Counted from the stretch's first letter, positions 1 to 11,845 are shown. The stretch is DNA of 64,000 bases from Nosema muscidifuracis (GCA_028335825.1 JAIOKI010000019.1:186001-250000); one strand, 5' to 3'. A program made the numbers and translations. The notes: generated from the sequence alone by a model not told the origin.

Positions 1-1379
1 TTAAGATTAATGAAATTATGATGTTCTTTGATAATAAAGATGTATCAGCAAAAGATTACAATGAAAAAATTATTGAATTATGTAAAAATAATTTTAATGA
101 CAAGTTTTATATGCTTAAAATAGGATCAGATATTAATATCAATGAACAAAAAGTTTTAAAAATTCGTCTTAAAAATTTTAAAGAAATGAAAATTCAATTA
201 CTGACAGAAAGTTACCTTTTAAAATTATCTAAACCGAAAAAAGAAAATATTATTCTTGAAAAAAAGCTTATTAATAATACATTAAAAAAAGATCAATTAA
301 TACAAAATTCTAAGACAGAAGTTAAGTTTGAATCCAACAAAGTAAATACAAAGAATGTAACAAATGAAGAAAAACAAGATTTATCATCAGAAATAAAAAA
401 TACTCGTTTAGAAGATAATAATTTAGAAGAAATGTTAAAGTTCGAAGAATTATCAAATATTCCTTCTTTTTATTATACAATTGAAAATGGATTTAATACA
501 AATTTGTCAAAAAATACTGAACATTCTAGCAATGATTTTTCAAGCTTGAATTTATCAAAAAATAATGATAATTTTACCAAACTTGTAAATTATGAAAATG
601 ACTTTTCAAATGATAAAAAATCTACAATTAATAAGATATTTGAAGAATTTAGAAATGTCGTATCTGAAAATTCTAAAAAATCTGATTCTGGCTCATTTAG
701 TGAAGTTTATAGTTATTTAGAGCCTGAATTTGATAATAAATATGAGGAATTATATTCTAAAAATACAGATAATTATAATAATTCAGAACCAAGCCATTTA
801 CCCACAGATAATTACAATAATATAGATCATGAATCTTCTAATATATCATATCCTAATTCAATGAATATTTTTAGTCTTTCTAATCAAAATTCATTGAGTA
901 TTAATGAACAATCAAATGTTAGAAAGAATGATATTGAAAAATTTTTGTTAGATGACGATAATAGTGAAGAAACTGGAAATTTTATGGATACGTGTAAGAC
1001 ACAAAAATTAGAAGAAAGAGATTTTGATAGACAATTTGGAAAGATTGAATTTGAAAATTCTTTGGGTAGAAATGATAATGAATCTTACAATAATAATTTA
1101 TATTTAAGTGATCCAAAGAAATCTTCATCTCTATCATCTAAATCTGGTATTAGTGATTCTACTAGTATGTATAATGAAAGATTATCTCCTGATTTAGATT
1201 ACCATGATGATAATGATAATTATTATGTAAAAAAATATCCTTTAATTCCACTTCATAATCTTCCACCTACAAAGAACCCAATTGAAGATTTTTTAAATAG
1301 TGAAGAAAGTTTATATTCAGAAAAGAGAAAAGCACCAATTAATTATACAAATTCTTATATTCCTAGAGTATACAGGTAT
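1..1379 (+). CDS. Unidentified host protein gene, 5' portion, interrupted by an LTR element
   Basis: A long open frame runs from the window edge. The first ATG is at 18, but the five codons before it are also open, so the true start may lie upstream of the window. The product is rich in Asn, Ser, Asp and Glu and looks largely disordered, with no domain I recognise. The frame stops six bases into the inserted LTR element at 1380-3390. The sequence after the element (from 3396) continues in the same frame, so this and the 3391-3752 piece are one gene of at least 572 codons split by an insertion. Loss of the basic C-terminal part in this allele is the expected effect. Function is unknown. Confidence 0.75.
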
Positions 1380-1459
1380 TGTTAATAGTTTTATTTTTAA
1401 TTATTTCAGACATCCTAAAAACTCAGAGTTCTTTTTATAAAATTTTTAAAATATCAACA
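1380..1459 (-). repeat. 3' LTR of the young element
   Basis: This 80-bp terminal repeat has TG...CA ends and abuts the left GGTAT target duplication. It matches 3311-3390 at 79 of 80 positions. Being read on the minus strand, it is the 3' LTR. It is unusually short for a Ty3-type LTR. Confidence 0.9.
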
Positions 1460-3310
1460 TCCCTCCCTTTTAGCTCATAAGTCCATCATCAACCAATAGC
1501 TTTAATTTAACGGTAAGTAATTTATCTTTCTTATTTTTAAAAACTAAATCTTCTAAAGTTCTATTGAATCTCTCAACTCGTCTATTCGACTGGTGATGGT
1601 ATGAAGAAGTATAATGCAGTTTAATATTCATTTTCTCACAGTAAGCCTTAATTTTTCTACTTTGATTCTCCTTTGCTTGGTCAAGAATAAGAGTTTGAAT
1701 TTTAACTTCTTTAAAAATATCCTTAATCATCTCTAATATTTTTTCATCGGTACGTGATTTAACTAATTTAACATACCCTTTTCTAGTAAAATAATCTATT
1801 GCTGCTATAATATAATAACCCTCAATAGGGCCAATTATGTCTATGGCCACTTTTTCTTCTGGTTCATGTGCCGTTACAAAAATAAATCTTTTCCCTTTTT
1901 TCGCATTGTACATCTTACATACTTCACACTCTTTAACTATTTTTTTGATAATAGGGCTTATTCCTTGTAAATTGTATCCCTTTTTCTTTAACTCATATTC
2001 CATAGATTGCATATCCCTGTGTATTAATTCTTCGTGTAGTTTTCTGATATCTGTTTCCTGCAAACCCTTCTTCGCATCTATTAAAAGCCTTTTATTAATA
2101 CTATCTTTTGTAATATCTTCCCTTATTTCATTTAATTTAAATATCTCTTCTGTTCCTGTCGAATTTCTACTTAAACAATCCACATGTGGAATCTCTTTAC
2201 CCTGTTTGTACTTTGGCATGTTATAAATCTTTTCTACAATTCGTTTCCCTTTCTCCGTGCGAATCTCACATTCATATTTAACCTTTTGTATTCTCTTCAT
2301 ATTTTTAAGGCTTTCTCGTCCTATAATAATTTTCTCTGTCTTTACCGTCGGCAAAATGTAAAATTTCGCTTTATATAAAAGACCATTATGCGTAAAATTA
2401 ATTAACGTGTGATTGGTTACATAAAAAGGTTCTTCTAAACATGTATAAAACGTCATGGTACGTGTGTTCCTATGAAAACTCAACCCTAAAGTTTCCACTG
2501 ATTTTTTACTAATGAAATTATAATGAGAGCCTGTATCAGCTAAAATTTTGACCTGTCGATCATTAATATAAATCCTGTTCTCTTTATTCAAAATATCACT
2601 GATGTCGTCATCAATCACGTTAATTTTCTTTTTAAATTCAGAACTTTTCATCCGTCTTTTACAATCCCTAGCTGTATGTCCCAACATCTCGCAATTGAAA
2701 CACCTTAACGGCTTCCTCGGAGTCAGTTGAATTTTATCTAATTGAGTTTTTAACGCCAATAACTCTTTCTTTAACATTTCGGCATTTTTTATCTCGTCTT
2801 CTTTCTTTTTTTCTTCGATTTTATATTCTTCTTCTAATCTCCTGATGGAATCTACATCTTCTTGTCCTAACTCATTTACTGTTAGTAGAAACCTTCGAAT
2901 ATCGGAATAGTCTGCTTTGACACCTGCAGCTATTATCCTTAATACAGCCTTATTATTAAGCTTAAATGGCCTGGCTTCATTTTCAACTCTTTTAATGAAA
3001 GCTATTACTTCTTCATCAACTTTCTGGCACAGCCTATATACTTGTCCAATATCATACTTCTTCACCTCGAACTTCTCTTTTGCTAAACTCTTCCACGCCT
3101 TATAATCCGTAGCTGCTTTATGCTTGGATTCATGGATCTCCTGGTGCCAAATTACGATATCGTAATCGGCTCTTCCAATTATATATTCGATCTTTTCTTG
3201 ATCTGTTTTTTGTCTGAAAAAACTCATAATTTCTAATCTCATGCATTCCTTTAATAAGTTTTCACTTAATATAAGGTTCTCGATGGGTTTCGTAAGCTTA
3301 TTCTCCACCA

Positions 3311-3390
3311 TGTTAATAGTTTTATTTTTAATTATTTCAGACATCCTAAAAACTCAGGGTTCTTTTTATAAAATTTTTAAAATATCAACA
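3311..3390 (-). repeat. 5' LTR of the young element
   Basis: This is the partner of the repeat at 1380-1459, with TG...CA ends and GGTAT immediately to its right. The element's gag reading frame starts inside this LTR on the minus strand, a compact arrangement also seen in the second LTR element of this window. Confidence 0.9.
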
Positions 3391-3752
3391 GGTATGATGA
3401 ATACAAATTGAGATTTACAGTACGTTCTAAAATTCGTTTATCTGTAGCTCATCTTTCTGATTATTCTCTAGTAGATTATGATAAGAAAAAAAGAGGTAGA
3501 AAAAGAAAAGAAGAAATTAATTCACTAAATGAATTTTATTCATCTAAAAAGACATCTTATCAAATTAGTAATAATGATTTAATCACAAGAAGATTATTTT
3601 ATGGTACAATAAGCAATCTTTCTATTAAACAGGTTAATAAGGTAATTTTCAAAAATAAAACAAATAGTTTCTTTGATTGGAGACCTAAAACATGTAAAGA
3701 AATAGAAGTACATGTTTTAAATGAAAAAATATATTGCTGGGATATTTATTAA
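3391..3752 (+). CDS. 3' portion of the interrupted host gene (basic C-terminus)
   Basis: After the right copy of the GGTAT duplication (3391-3395) the frame of the 1-1379 gene resumes at 3396 and ends at a TAA at 3752, giving 118 residues. It includes an AT-hook-like basic stretch (KKRGRKRK) and a tryptophan-containing end (DWRP...CWDIY). A basic run of this kind suggests a nuclear or DNA-binding protein. There is a faint likeness to the short CENP-C/Mif2 signature (RSK followed by spaced hydrophobics), too weak to name it. On this allele the piece has no promoter-like CCC motif of its own and is probably not made. Confidence 0.65.
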
Positions 3753-4027
3753 TTCAATATTTAAGATAATTAAAAATAAAGAATTGTTTAAAAATTAAGG
3801 CGTTTTTTAATAAAAATGGTTAAATTTCTTTTTTGTTCTTTATTTTAGAAAAAAATAATATTACAAAATTTTTAATTATTATAAGTTGTACCGAAAGAAT
3901 TTTTTCTCTGAATTATCTCAATGAGTATATTTCACGAACAATCTTCGAAAAAAGGTATACGAGCGCTTTACTGATAATTTTTTAACTAAATAATTTTATT
4001 ATAAACTTAATATTTTCTAATTAATTC

Positions 4028-4243
4028 GCTGGACTGAGTTGTGTTCTTAATTGGTGTATTGATCCAGGTGATACGTTCCTACCTGTCTTTTGACAGGTTT
4101 TAGCTTTCATGGCTATGACTTTAAGTAGTCCTAAGGGAACGATATTTTCTCCTATAATCGAGGCCGTAAAGGTATGCTGGCGCGTAAAGCGCAATATTGA
4201 TGTTTGTTTTCTCAGTGGAGATTTTGGTGGCCGGGTGGTTTTT
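4028..4243 (+). ncRNA. Candidate structured RNA gene, family unidentified
   Basis: A GC-richer island stands out in very AT-rich flanks and has no open frame. A closing stem ACTGAG (4033-4038) pairs with CTCAGT (4211-4216). Inside, CGTTCC (4074-4079) pairs with GGAACG (4136-4141) and encloses three hairpins: ACCTGTC/GACAGGT (4081-4087 with 4092-4098, TTTT loop), TAGC/GCTA (4101-4104 with 4112-4115, 7-nt loop) and GACT/AGTC (4117-4120 with 4127-4130). A further GCGC/GCGC hairpin lies at 4180-4192. The island ends in TTTTT (4239-4243), a plausible Pol III stop. A second, less structured GC patch lies at 3890-3970 and may belong to it. I could not match it to RNase P, MRP, SRP, U3, U-snRNA or rRNA by eye. 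Boundaries are approximate. Confidence 0.5.
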
Positions 4244-4600
4244 CTTCTATACTGATTTTATTTTCCCAATAAATATTTCTATTTTTTTATATTTTCAAAT
4301 TCTCATTTACTGATATTTTTGACATTTATTCATTTATGAATAAATTAAATAAAAAAACCAAATAGGGATTATATTTGCTTAAAAGATTAAAACAATAATC
4401 TTATTAAATACCATTTTAGATCTGTCTTTTCATCTATTTATATTGAGTATGCTTTTATTTTATCATAACATCTTTAAGACTTTATCAAATTTTGTTTTGA
4501 TATAACCTATAGATGATATTTGAAAAACATAGATTTTTTTCAGAAGAATTTAATCCCTATCAGAAAAAAATAAATATAGTTATTACTTAACAAAAAAAAG
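4244..4600. other. AT-rich spacer
   Basis: No open frame, promoter motif or RNA was seen. The last 40 bases begin the segment shared with the two downstream copies of the secreted-protein gene. Confidence 0.5.
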
Positions 4601-5431
4601 TTATTTTAAATGTTGTTTATTTCTTATTATTTTAGAAATTTTGCGCAAACTTAAGAGAACTTTATTATGTTTCTTTATGTTCATCATCGTATCTCTATGA
4701 ATATATTTTAAATTGCGTTCTAAATTTTTACATTTTTTAATATAATTTTTATAATCACTCAAATTAAGAGTATTTAAAATATTTTCATCTAATAAATCAT
4801 CATCTATAATATTAATTGGAAATACATTGTGTAATTTTTTCAAAAAATCAATTCTCTCCTTTATAAATTTATATTGTTTAATTATATCACTTGTTAATCT
4901 TAATCTTGGATTTGTTCTTTCGCTAAAATATCGTGATAGAAATTTTATGATATTGCAAAGATATTTATCTATTTCATTTTTCATTTCCAAAGGTAAATCT
5001 GTTGTAGAAACAAAAGTTTTAAAATCTTCTATCTTTTTTATTATTTTGCGGATATAACACACCCAAATAGAATAATCTCTCTTAATAATATGTATTTTTC
5101 CTGCTTCTTTTTCGATCAAGTTGATAATATTGTGATTGGCTTGTAATTTTATACTCTCACCGTTAATTAAAAATTTTTGTATTGAATCTTTTGACACATT
5201 ATTAGAAACATCTAAATCAATATCATCAGATATATCGATTAAATCTCTAGTGGTATCGATTTGAGTAGTAGTATTCGTATTTATAGATGATAATTCTTCA
5301 TCATTTATATTTTTTATATTTGATGTCTCATTTAAAAATTTCTTACACATCTCTTTTTTGAAGTTGTATAATCTTGATGATAATATCAAATCTATAAATA
5401 AACAGAATATTGTGGTGGATCTTATATTCAT
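4601..5431 (-). CDS. Secreted protein, three-member local family, copy 1
   Basis: The 276-residue product begins with a hydrophobic stretch (MNIRSTTIFCLFIDLI, about residues 1-17) that fits a signal peptide. An Asn/Asp/Ser/Thr-rich linker (about 35-85) follows, then an all-alpha, Lys-rich domain. A CCCTCC promoter motif lies 11 bases upstream of the ATG (5442-5448). The motif LINGESIK and the pattern TTDLPL are shared with the paralogues at 8648-9481 and 12658-13425. No known domain was recognised. A secreted or host-directed role is inferred only from the signal peptide and the local expansion. Confidence 0.8.
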   Translation of the reverse strand: MNIRSTTIFCLFIDLILSSRLYNFKKEMCKKFLNETSNIKNINDEELSSINTNTTTQIDTTRDLIDISDDIDLDVSNNVSKDSIQKFLINGESIKLQANHNIINLIEKEAGKIHIIKRDYSIWVCYIRKIIKKIEDFKTFVSTTDLPLEMKNEIDKYLCNIIKFLSRYFSERTNPRLRLTSDIIKQYKFIKERIDFLKKLHNVFPINIIDDDLLDENILNTLNLSDYKNYIKKCKNLERNLKYIHRDTMMNIKKHNKVLLSLRKISKIIRNKQHLK

Positions 5432-5699
5432 TAATAATGAAGGAGGGTGTTTTAGCAGCTTTATATATTTTTTAATTTAATAGCATATAAATTATATTTA
5501 TTTATCATAATATGTATATAAGTTTGATATGTGTTCATATAATCAGTTTTACAATTATTAAAATTATTACAATTTTGATTTAATGATGACGTGTATCAGA
5601 AAATTATAAATGCAAACATATAAAAATTTAATTCAAAAAAAAATATAGACATAGTTTATGTTACATGAATATTTGTTACCATAATTATAAATAATAAAA

Positions 5700-8430
5700 A
5701 AAGAAAATTAATCTGAATCAAAAATTAATAAAACACCGACAGCAGCACATGCAGACAAAATAGAATAATATCAATATAAGAGACCATCTTCTATTGACAT
5801 GTTAGATCCAGGAAGTCTTAATACTTCCTCCGTAATCAGTGCCATTATTTCTCAAGTACAAAGCTCTAATGAGAAATGGTTAGTAAAAGCTTATTGAGTC
5901 ATATTGAGTAGATGGAATCAAATTCCGAGAAAAGAATTAAAAATTTTAGTATCGGAATATAATCTAAAATAGAAAGCGAAAAATGCTCTAGTGAATGAAA
6001 ATGTAAAACTGAAGAGAGTGAAAAATTACAATGAAACAATTTTTTCAAAGAGAATTAAAACACTAGAAAAAATTGCTATAGTAGTTTCAGTAACCAAAGT
6101 AGCTAAATAGGGAAAAATTAATATGCACTTTGAAGAAGTGTGGCATTAAATTAGAGAGACAACGGCTGGCAAGGTACAGTCTACGAGAAAAGTGAGATCG
6201 TTGATGATGGATGCGGAGATAATCGAATGATTGAATAAATCGCTCGGAATTTTTTACAAATCCATCCCATAAAAAATATGATGGATTTAGCAAAAATCAT
6301 TCAAACGTTTCGAATCATCTACCAAAAATTTATTACTAAGAAATCACAGCCAAGTCATGAAAATAAAATCTTATGAAGAAGATAGAAAAAGGAAAATAAA
6401 CACTAAAAATGCTAGAAGAGTACGAAAAGAATAGTAATAAAATAAATGAATTAAAATTTGTAATGCGACTTTTGAATTTAGTATTAGCTAAACCGAAGAT
6501 GTACAATAATGATCTCTATTGTCAGTAAGAGAATAAAATTTATGGAAAAAGATAGAAAGTTAGGGAGCAAGGAAAGTGTTTAGATGCATAAATAGCAAAT
6601 TTGAAGAAACATAACAATTCCGAGAAAAACTGTAAATATGTGAAGGAGAGAATAAGAGTTATGAACAATACACCTAAGTGTTTAACCTAATTTTAACTAA
6701 GAAAGAATATTTTTGACCGAAGATGAATTTATTGATATTATCAATTGGCTTCCAAACTAGAAAGCAGTAGGATTCCAACGAATCTTCAATTTATTTATAA
6801 AGATCTTTTATAAAATAATAAAATCTATATGCATAGAGAATAATACAGAACAGGCATGGTTCTACAAATGACTGACTTATTTGATACCTAAAAAAAAGGA
6901 AAAAGACTTTAGACCTATAACATGCATGTCGAATATGTACAAGCTCACGACCAAGTGTACAACGCACGTATCGCAGAACATTGTTGAAGAAAAGAATATG
7001 TTAAGTAAAAATCAGATGGAAACATTAAGGAGTATACAAGGAACTAAAGAGCAAATATTGATCAATATAATACTTAACAAAGCACTGATTTACCAGTTTC
7101 GTACGGCGTGGGTAAATTTTAAGAAGAATTATTACTCATTAATGCACCCATATCTACTAGAATGCATGTAGAAAATGGGACTCACAAAGTGAATTCAAAA
7201 TTTTGTAGAAAGCATTGAAAAAAGATTGATGTTAGAGATAAGATCCCAAAATGATGTTATCCTTAGCAAAAAATTTGAAAAATAAATTTTACAGGGCAAC
7301 AGTCTATCTTTATTGTTATTTGTCCTATGTATGGATCCCATAAGTATAAACTCAATGGAATTTTTTCGAAGATAGAAGTAGAAACAAATAAGATGTCGTA
7401 TTCATGTAACCATCTGTCTATTATTGATGATCTGAAATTAATAGCAAGAAATAATGAGAAATTAAGGGATATTCTCAGCGGGACACGGAACTTTTTAAAG
7501 TTTTAGGATTGGAAATAAGCTCAGATAGCGTAAAAGTACTTGGAAGCACAGAAAGATATAAATATCTAGGAATTATTGAAGACGCTCATGGATATTCATT
7601 GGATTAGACCAAAGATAAGATAATATTTGACAATAAAGAAAGATGTATAAAGCTGTGCAAAACAAAAATAAACGCTACAAAACTTAATGAAGGCGCTTAA
7701 TAAACATGCAACATTGGTAATTAACTACTATGCTGGAACAATAGAAATGAAACTAAATGAATAGAAAGAAATAGATGTGAACATTCGGCATATTTCAATA
7801 AATCACCATACACACACCAACTTGCTTGCAAAGAAAGTTTGTATCTCTAGAGGTAAGAACTAGAAAAGATCTTATATATATTGAACACAAAGGTGAAGAA
7901 TGTTACTGCAATTATACTTAATTTTAGACTTCATAAAAAAAATCTCTACATATAAGACGAACTATAATACAAGCACAGGATAAAAATAACACCTACATCT
8001 CAAAAATAAGACTTTTTAATAAGTGAATATAATTAGAAGAAACCCAAAAGATAGTCTTTATAGCAATATTACAAACGAATATAACCGTTTAAAGCTATTT
8101 AGACATCAAGCATATCATTTGATCAACACGGATGATTCTGAAGCATGGCTGAAAGAGAAAATATAAAGCAAGGGAAAAGAAAACGCTATGTGCACTGCAG
8201 GATACGAATATATATCTAGAGAAAAATAAAAGAGGTCTATCACCTGGCTACTTATTATGTTTAATGCTAGCGCATGACTACGTGAGACACTATAACGAGG
8301 GCCTACGATTTTTCATCTACATATTTGCAGAAATTACGAACTTAAAAAAAATATAAAAATAAGGATGGACTTAGTCATAGAATGTACACAAAAAGGACGC
8401 TGAAATAGAAGTAGTATAAAAATACAATAT
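5700..8430 (+). mobile_element. Decayed non-LTR retrotransposon, R4/Dong-like
   Basis: All pieces lie on the plus strand. The region before the reverse transcriptase gives INWLPN near 6740. RT follows as LIPKK...DFRPITCMSNMYKLTTK (about 6880-6960), then LSKNQME and GTKEQ (about 7000-7050), a GNSLSLLLFVLCMDP equivalent (about 7293-7335), IIDDLKL where the catalytic DD box is expected (about 7420-7440), and RYKYLGIIED (about 7550-7590). These blocks in this order fit the R4/Dong clade. The frame carries many in-frame stops and shifts, so it is an old, dead copy. A 96-residue fragment (6881-7171) is the longest piece still open. Ends are estimated; no target duplication was identified. Confidence 0.75.
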
Positions 8431-8647
8431 TATTAACATAATGTATTTATAATTCACAGTAGTTAGTAAATAAATTGTAATTATGTTTTTTATTTTTATT
8501 TGCTCTTAGATTTTCATTCATTTTATCTAGTTTGTTTCAAAATTTATTTTTCTAAACTTGTGTATTACTTTAAAGATTCTATAAAGTTTTGAGTTGTTAT
8601 ATTTGTCATAAAAAATTCAATATAGTTATTACTTAACAAAAAACACG

Positions 8648-9481
8648 TTATTTTAAATGTTGTTTATTTCTTATCATTTCTATAATGTTTTCCAAAATTT
8701 TAAGACCATTATTAAGTCCTTTTATGTTTAACATTGCTGAATTATTAACATATGTCAAAAAAGCTTTCAACTTTTTAAATTCTGTATTATATTCTTTTTT
8801 ATAAGTACTCAAATGTTTTTTATTTGAAAAATTACCATCTAATAAATCTATCTTTTTCATAAAAATTTGAAGTTTATTGAGTAATTTTTTCAAAAAATCA
8901 ATTCTCTCTTTTATATGTATACATTGTTTGAAAAAATCACTACTTAAACTCATTCTAACTCGTTTTTTTTCATTATTAGATAAAAGTGATAGAAATTTTA
9001 CGATATTGCAAAGATATTCATCTATTTTATTTTTCATATCCAAAGGTAAATCTGTTGTAGAAAAAAAAGTTTTAAAAGTTTCTATCTTTTCTATTTTTTT
9101 GAGAGTCTTATACACCCATTTAGCATAACTATCCTTAATAAGATGTATTTTTCTTACTTCTTTTTCAATAAAGTCAATAAAATTGCGATTAACTAGTAAT
9201 TTTATACTTTCACCGTTAATTAAAAATATATGTGTTGAATCTTTTGACACTTCATTAGAAACACTTACATCACTATCATCAGATATAATAATAATTTCCC
9301 TAGAGTCATCTCTTTGAGTAGTATTTGTATTTATAGATGATAATTCTTCATCATTTATATTTTTTATATTTGATGTCTCATTTAAAAAATTTTCATGCAT
9401 ATCTTTTTTGAAGTTGTAATTTCTTGATGATGATATCAAATCTATAAATAAACAGAATATTGTGGTGGATCTTATATTCAT
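8648..9481 (-). CDS. Secreted protein, three-member local family, copy 2
   Basis: The 277-residue product has the same plan as the 4601-5431 protein: hydrophobic N-terminus (MNIRSTTIFCLFIDLI), acidic Asn/Ser/Thr linker, then a helix-rich Lys/Leu domain. The CCCTCC motif is at 9492-9498, 11 bases before the ATG. The N-terminal 35 residues are nearly the same as copy 1, while the middle differs much more, as expected for a rapidly evolving exported protein. The C-terminal 60 residues match copy 3 closely (KGLNNGLKILENIIEMIR in both). Function unknown. Confidence 0.8.
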   Translation of the reverse strand: MNIRSTTIFCLFIDLISSSRNYNFKKDMHENFLNETSNIKNINDEELSSINTNTTQRDDSREIIIISDDSDVSVSNEVSKDSTHIFLINGESIKLLVNRNFIDFIEKEVRKIHLIKDSYAKWVYKTLKKIEKIETFKTFFSTTDLPLDMKNKIDEYLCNIVKFLSLLSNNEKKRVRMSLSSDFFKQCIHIKERIDFLKKLLNKLQIFMKKIDLLDGNFSNKKHLSTYKKEYNTEFKKLKAFLTYVNNSAMLNIKGLNNGLKILENIIEMIRNKQHLK

Positions 9482-11660
9482 TAATAATGAAGGAGGGTGT
9501 TTTAGCAGTTTTATATATTTTTTAATTTAATAACATATAAATTATATTTATTTATCATAATATGTATATAAGTTTGATATGTGTTCATATAATCAATTTT
9601 ACAATTATTAAAATCATTACAATTTTGATTTAATAATGACGTGTATCAGTAAATGATAAATTAAAACATATAAAAATTTAATTCAAAATAATTAAATAAC
9701 AAACAATATATTAACATAATTTATTCTAAATGAGTATTTATTATTATGATATGATGATTAAATTATCTATGCTATTAATATCTTAACAATAAACTTAATA
9801 AATATTTAATATAAGTTCTAGACATTTAAAAACCATTAGAGATCTTTTTTTGTTTTTAAAATTTTAATGGCTAACAACTAAATCAAAATTAAATTTATCT
9901 GTTGAAATATAGAAATTATATTTTTTATATTATTAAAACAAAATTCTAAGTTTTCTTTTAGAACTCAAATTTAAATATTAGAAATAATTTTGAGTTCATA
10001 TTTTTATTTTGCAGATGCAGTAAATTTTAATGATTTTTATAATGGAGTCTCGAAATTTATAAACTTGTTGTATTCGTAAAAAAATGATGTTAAATCTTTC
10101 AAAATGTACAGATTATTAAATTATTTTATCATTCAAAAAATCCACGTAATTTTTTACTTGAGTTAAGTTAGATCAAGATATACTTTGCTTATGCATAGCA
10201 AAGACGATAATTTTTTAATTCTATGATTAAAATAAAAATTTGGGTGTAGACTAATTTAGTTTTTCGACATCAAGTCTACACGAAAATCAGTTAAATTGCG
10301 ATTTATTGAATGTATGTCTACCTAATTTTGTATTATATCTAACAAAAAATAGTTTTAGATATAAACAAAATTAATTTTCCATATAGTACCTGCAGCCATT
10401 CGCCAATAATTTTGAATAAATGAAAATATTTTTTTATATTTTCGATTAAAATCCTTAATAGGGTAAATCTTTCATCTTAACTTCAACTACTTAAAACTTA
10501 TTTTTAATTTAAACAAATTCAAGGTTAATTTTAGTGATGTGTTCTTTAAATAACTATTGCGTAGTACTCGTGTAATTTTATATAAACTTTTTAAGTATAG
10601 GGTTTAATATAATGTGATTTTTTTATAAGATACCAATCTTTAAAGTATGTGCAAAAATAATTTTATTTTACAAATAAACGAGTTCTTTCTTATTAAAGTT
10701 ATTAAGCTATTTTTTTAAAATAGGTTAGTTCATAGATATTTGTAAAAAAATTATTTTTTTAAAGGTTTTATGTTAATCTTACTTTATAATTTAAGTTAAA
10801 ATTAATAATAATTTCTAGTTAAAAAGATAGTAAAAAAATTAAATGTTATTACAGTTATTTATATCAAAAAATATTTTATATATAATTTAGTATGATTATT
10901 TAAGTCAATATTTATTTGCAAAATCTTAAATAAACCCTCTGAATATTTAATTTAGTGAATTAGTTTTCATTAGATAAATAAATCCCGAGTAAACATAAAA
11001 AACAATCATGAATATTAAAGTCATCATTAGTCAAATGATCTTGGTCAAATCTATAAAATCAATTTGAGTTCTTCCAAATGAATGAAATATTATTGAATTA
11101 AAACCACTCGTTTTTAACTAATTCAGCTACGTTTGCTTACAAACATTACAGGCGTTTATAGCCATACTGATAATAATTTTTGCACTTCTTCTTCATTTTA
11201 TTTTACTTATAGTTAGTTTACCTGCATTTTTTCGAATTCTGTATTATAGCTTTATGATTATAAATTGGGATTACTTTTTATGATAGTTATTTCACAAAAC
11301 AAAAATATCTTATCATCTAAGAAAAAAATCTAGATAATTCATTCTTAAGTCTAAATTTTTAATTCTTCATTTTCTAAAGTCTTCTAAAAATTCATTTTCA
11401 CTCAAATTAATATACTCCTCTGTTAAATTAACAATAAATTGTTCCAACGTTAAAAATAAAATATTTACACACAACAATTTTATTTAGAATTTACTTTAAC
11501 TTTAGTATAGAAATATAATATTGGTTAAACCTATAAATTGTTATATTTATTTATGGAAAAAACTCAAATATTAGTCTCATTAATATTAGATTGAAACATT
11601 AAATGTTTAATTAAAAAGTATGTAATTTGGAATTTATATAAGTAAGTTAAAAACATAAAC

Positions 11661-11774
11661 ATGAAAATATTAAAAAATGCTATTGTTGTATGGTGCGTAA
11701 TATTAGTTTGTATTTTTACAAAAAAATCCATATATCATTATAGATGTAAACATAAGAAGAAGATTATAGAATAG
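11661..11774 (+). pseudogene. Possible remnant of a short secreted-protein gene
   Basis: A 37-codon frame starts with a signal-peptide-like stretch (MKILKNAIVVWCVILVC) and then turns Lys-rich before stopping. No CCC motif precedes it, and the downstream sequence contains many stops in all frames. It may be the 5' end of a dead secreted-protein gene, or chance. Confidence 0.25.
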
Positions 11775-11845
11775 AACTTAGATAGAAAAATTAAGATTTT
11801 GAGAAAATCGAGAGATTTAGGGTTATATAATTGTTATAACAAAAT

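Larger units (their letters stand above)
1380..3390 (-). mobile_element. Short Ty3/Metaviridae-type LTR retroelement, young, broken
   Basis: The element is 2,011 bp with 80-bp terminal repeats (1380-1459 and 3311-3390) that begin TG and end CA, flanked by a perfect 5-bp target duplication GGTAT (1375-1379 and 3391-3395). It reads on the minus strand. Just inside the 5' LTR is a TGG-starting primer-binding-like site (3301-3310), and just before the 3' LTR is a purine-rich tract (1460-1470). Recognisable parts are gag with a CCHC zinc knuckle (about 2.65-3.35 kb), an aspartic-protease-like DTGS region (about 2.3-2.6 kb), and integrase with an HHCC finger and core (about 1.5-2.1 kb). The copy is broken (about one major break) and probably non-autonomous. 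The LTRs differ at 1 of 80 positions, so insertion is recent. Confidence 0.9.

Noticed and set aside
4010-4180. Possible large-subunit rRNA fragment (GGCTATGACTTTAAG and GTCCTAAGG words)
   Set aside because: The likeness is limited to a few short words in one core region; the sequence on both sides does not follow LSU rRNA order.
6087-6293. Minus-strand 68-residue frame in the LINE region
   Set aside because: It is antisense to decayed LINE sequence and has no motif or recognisable product.
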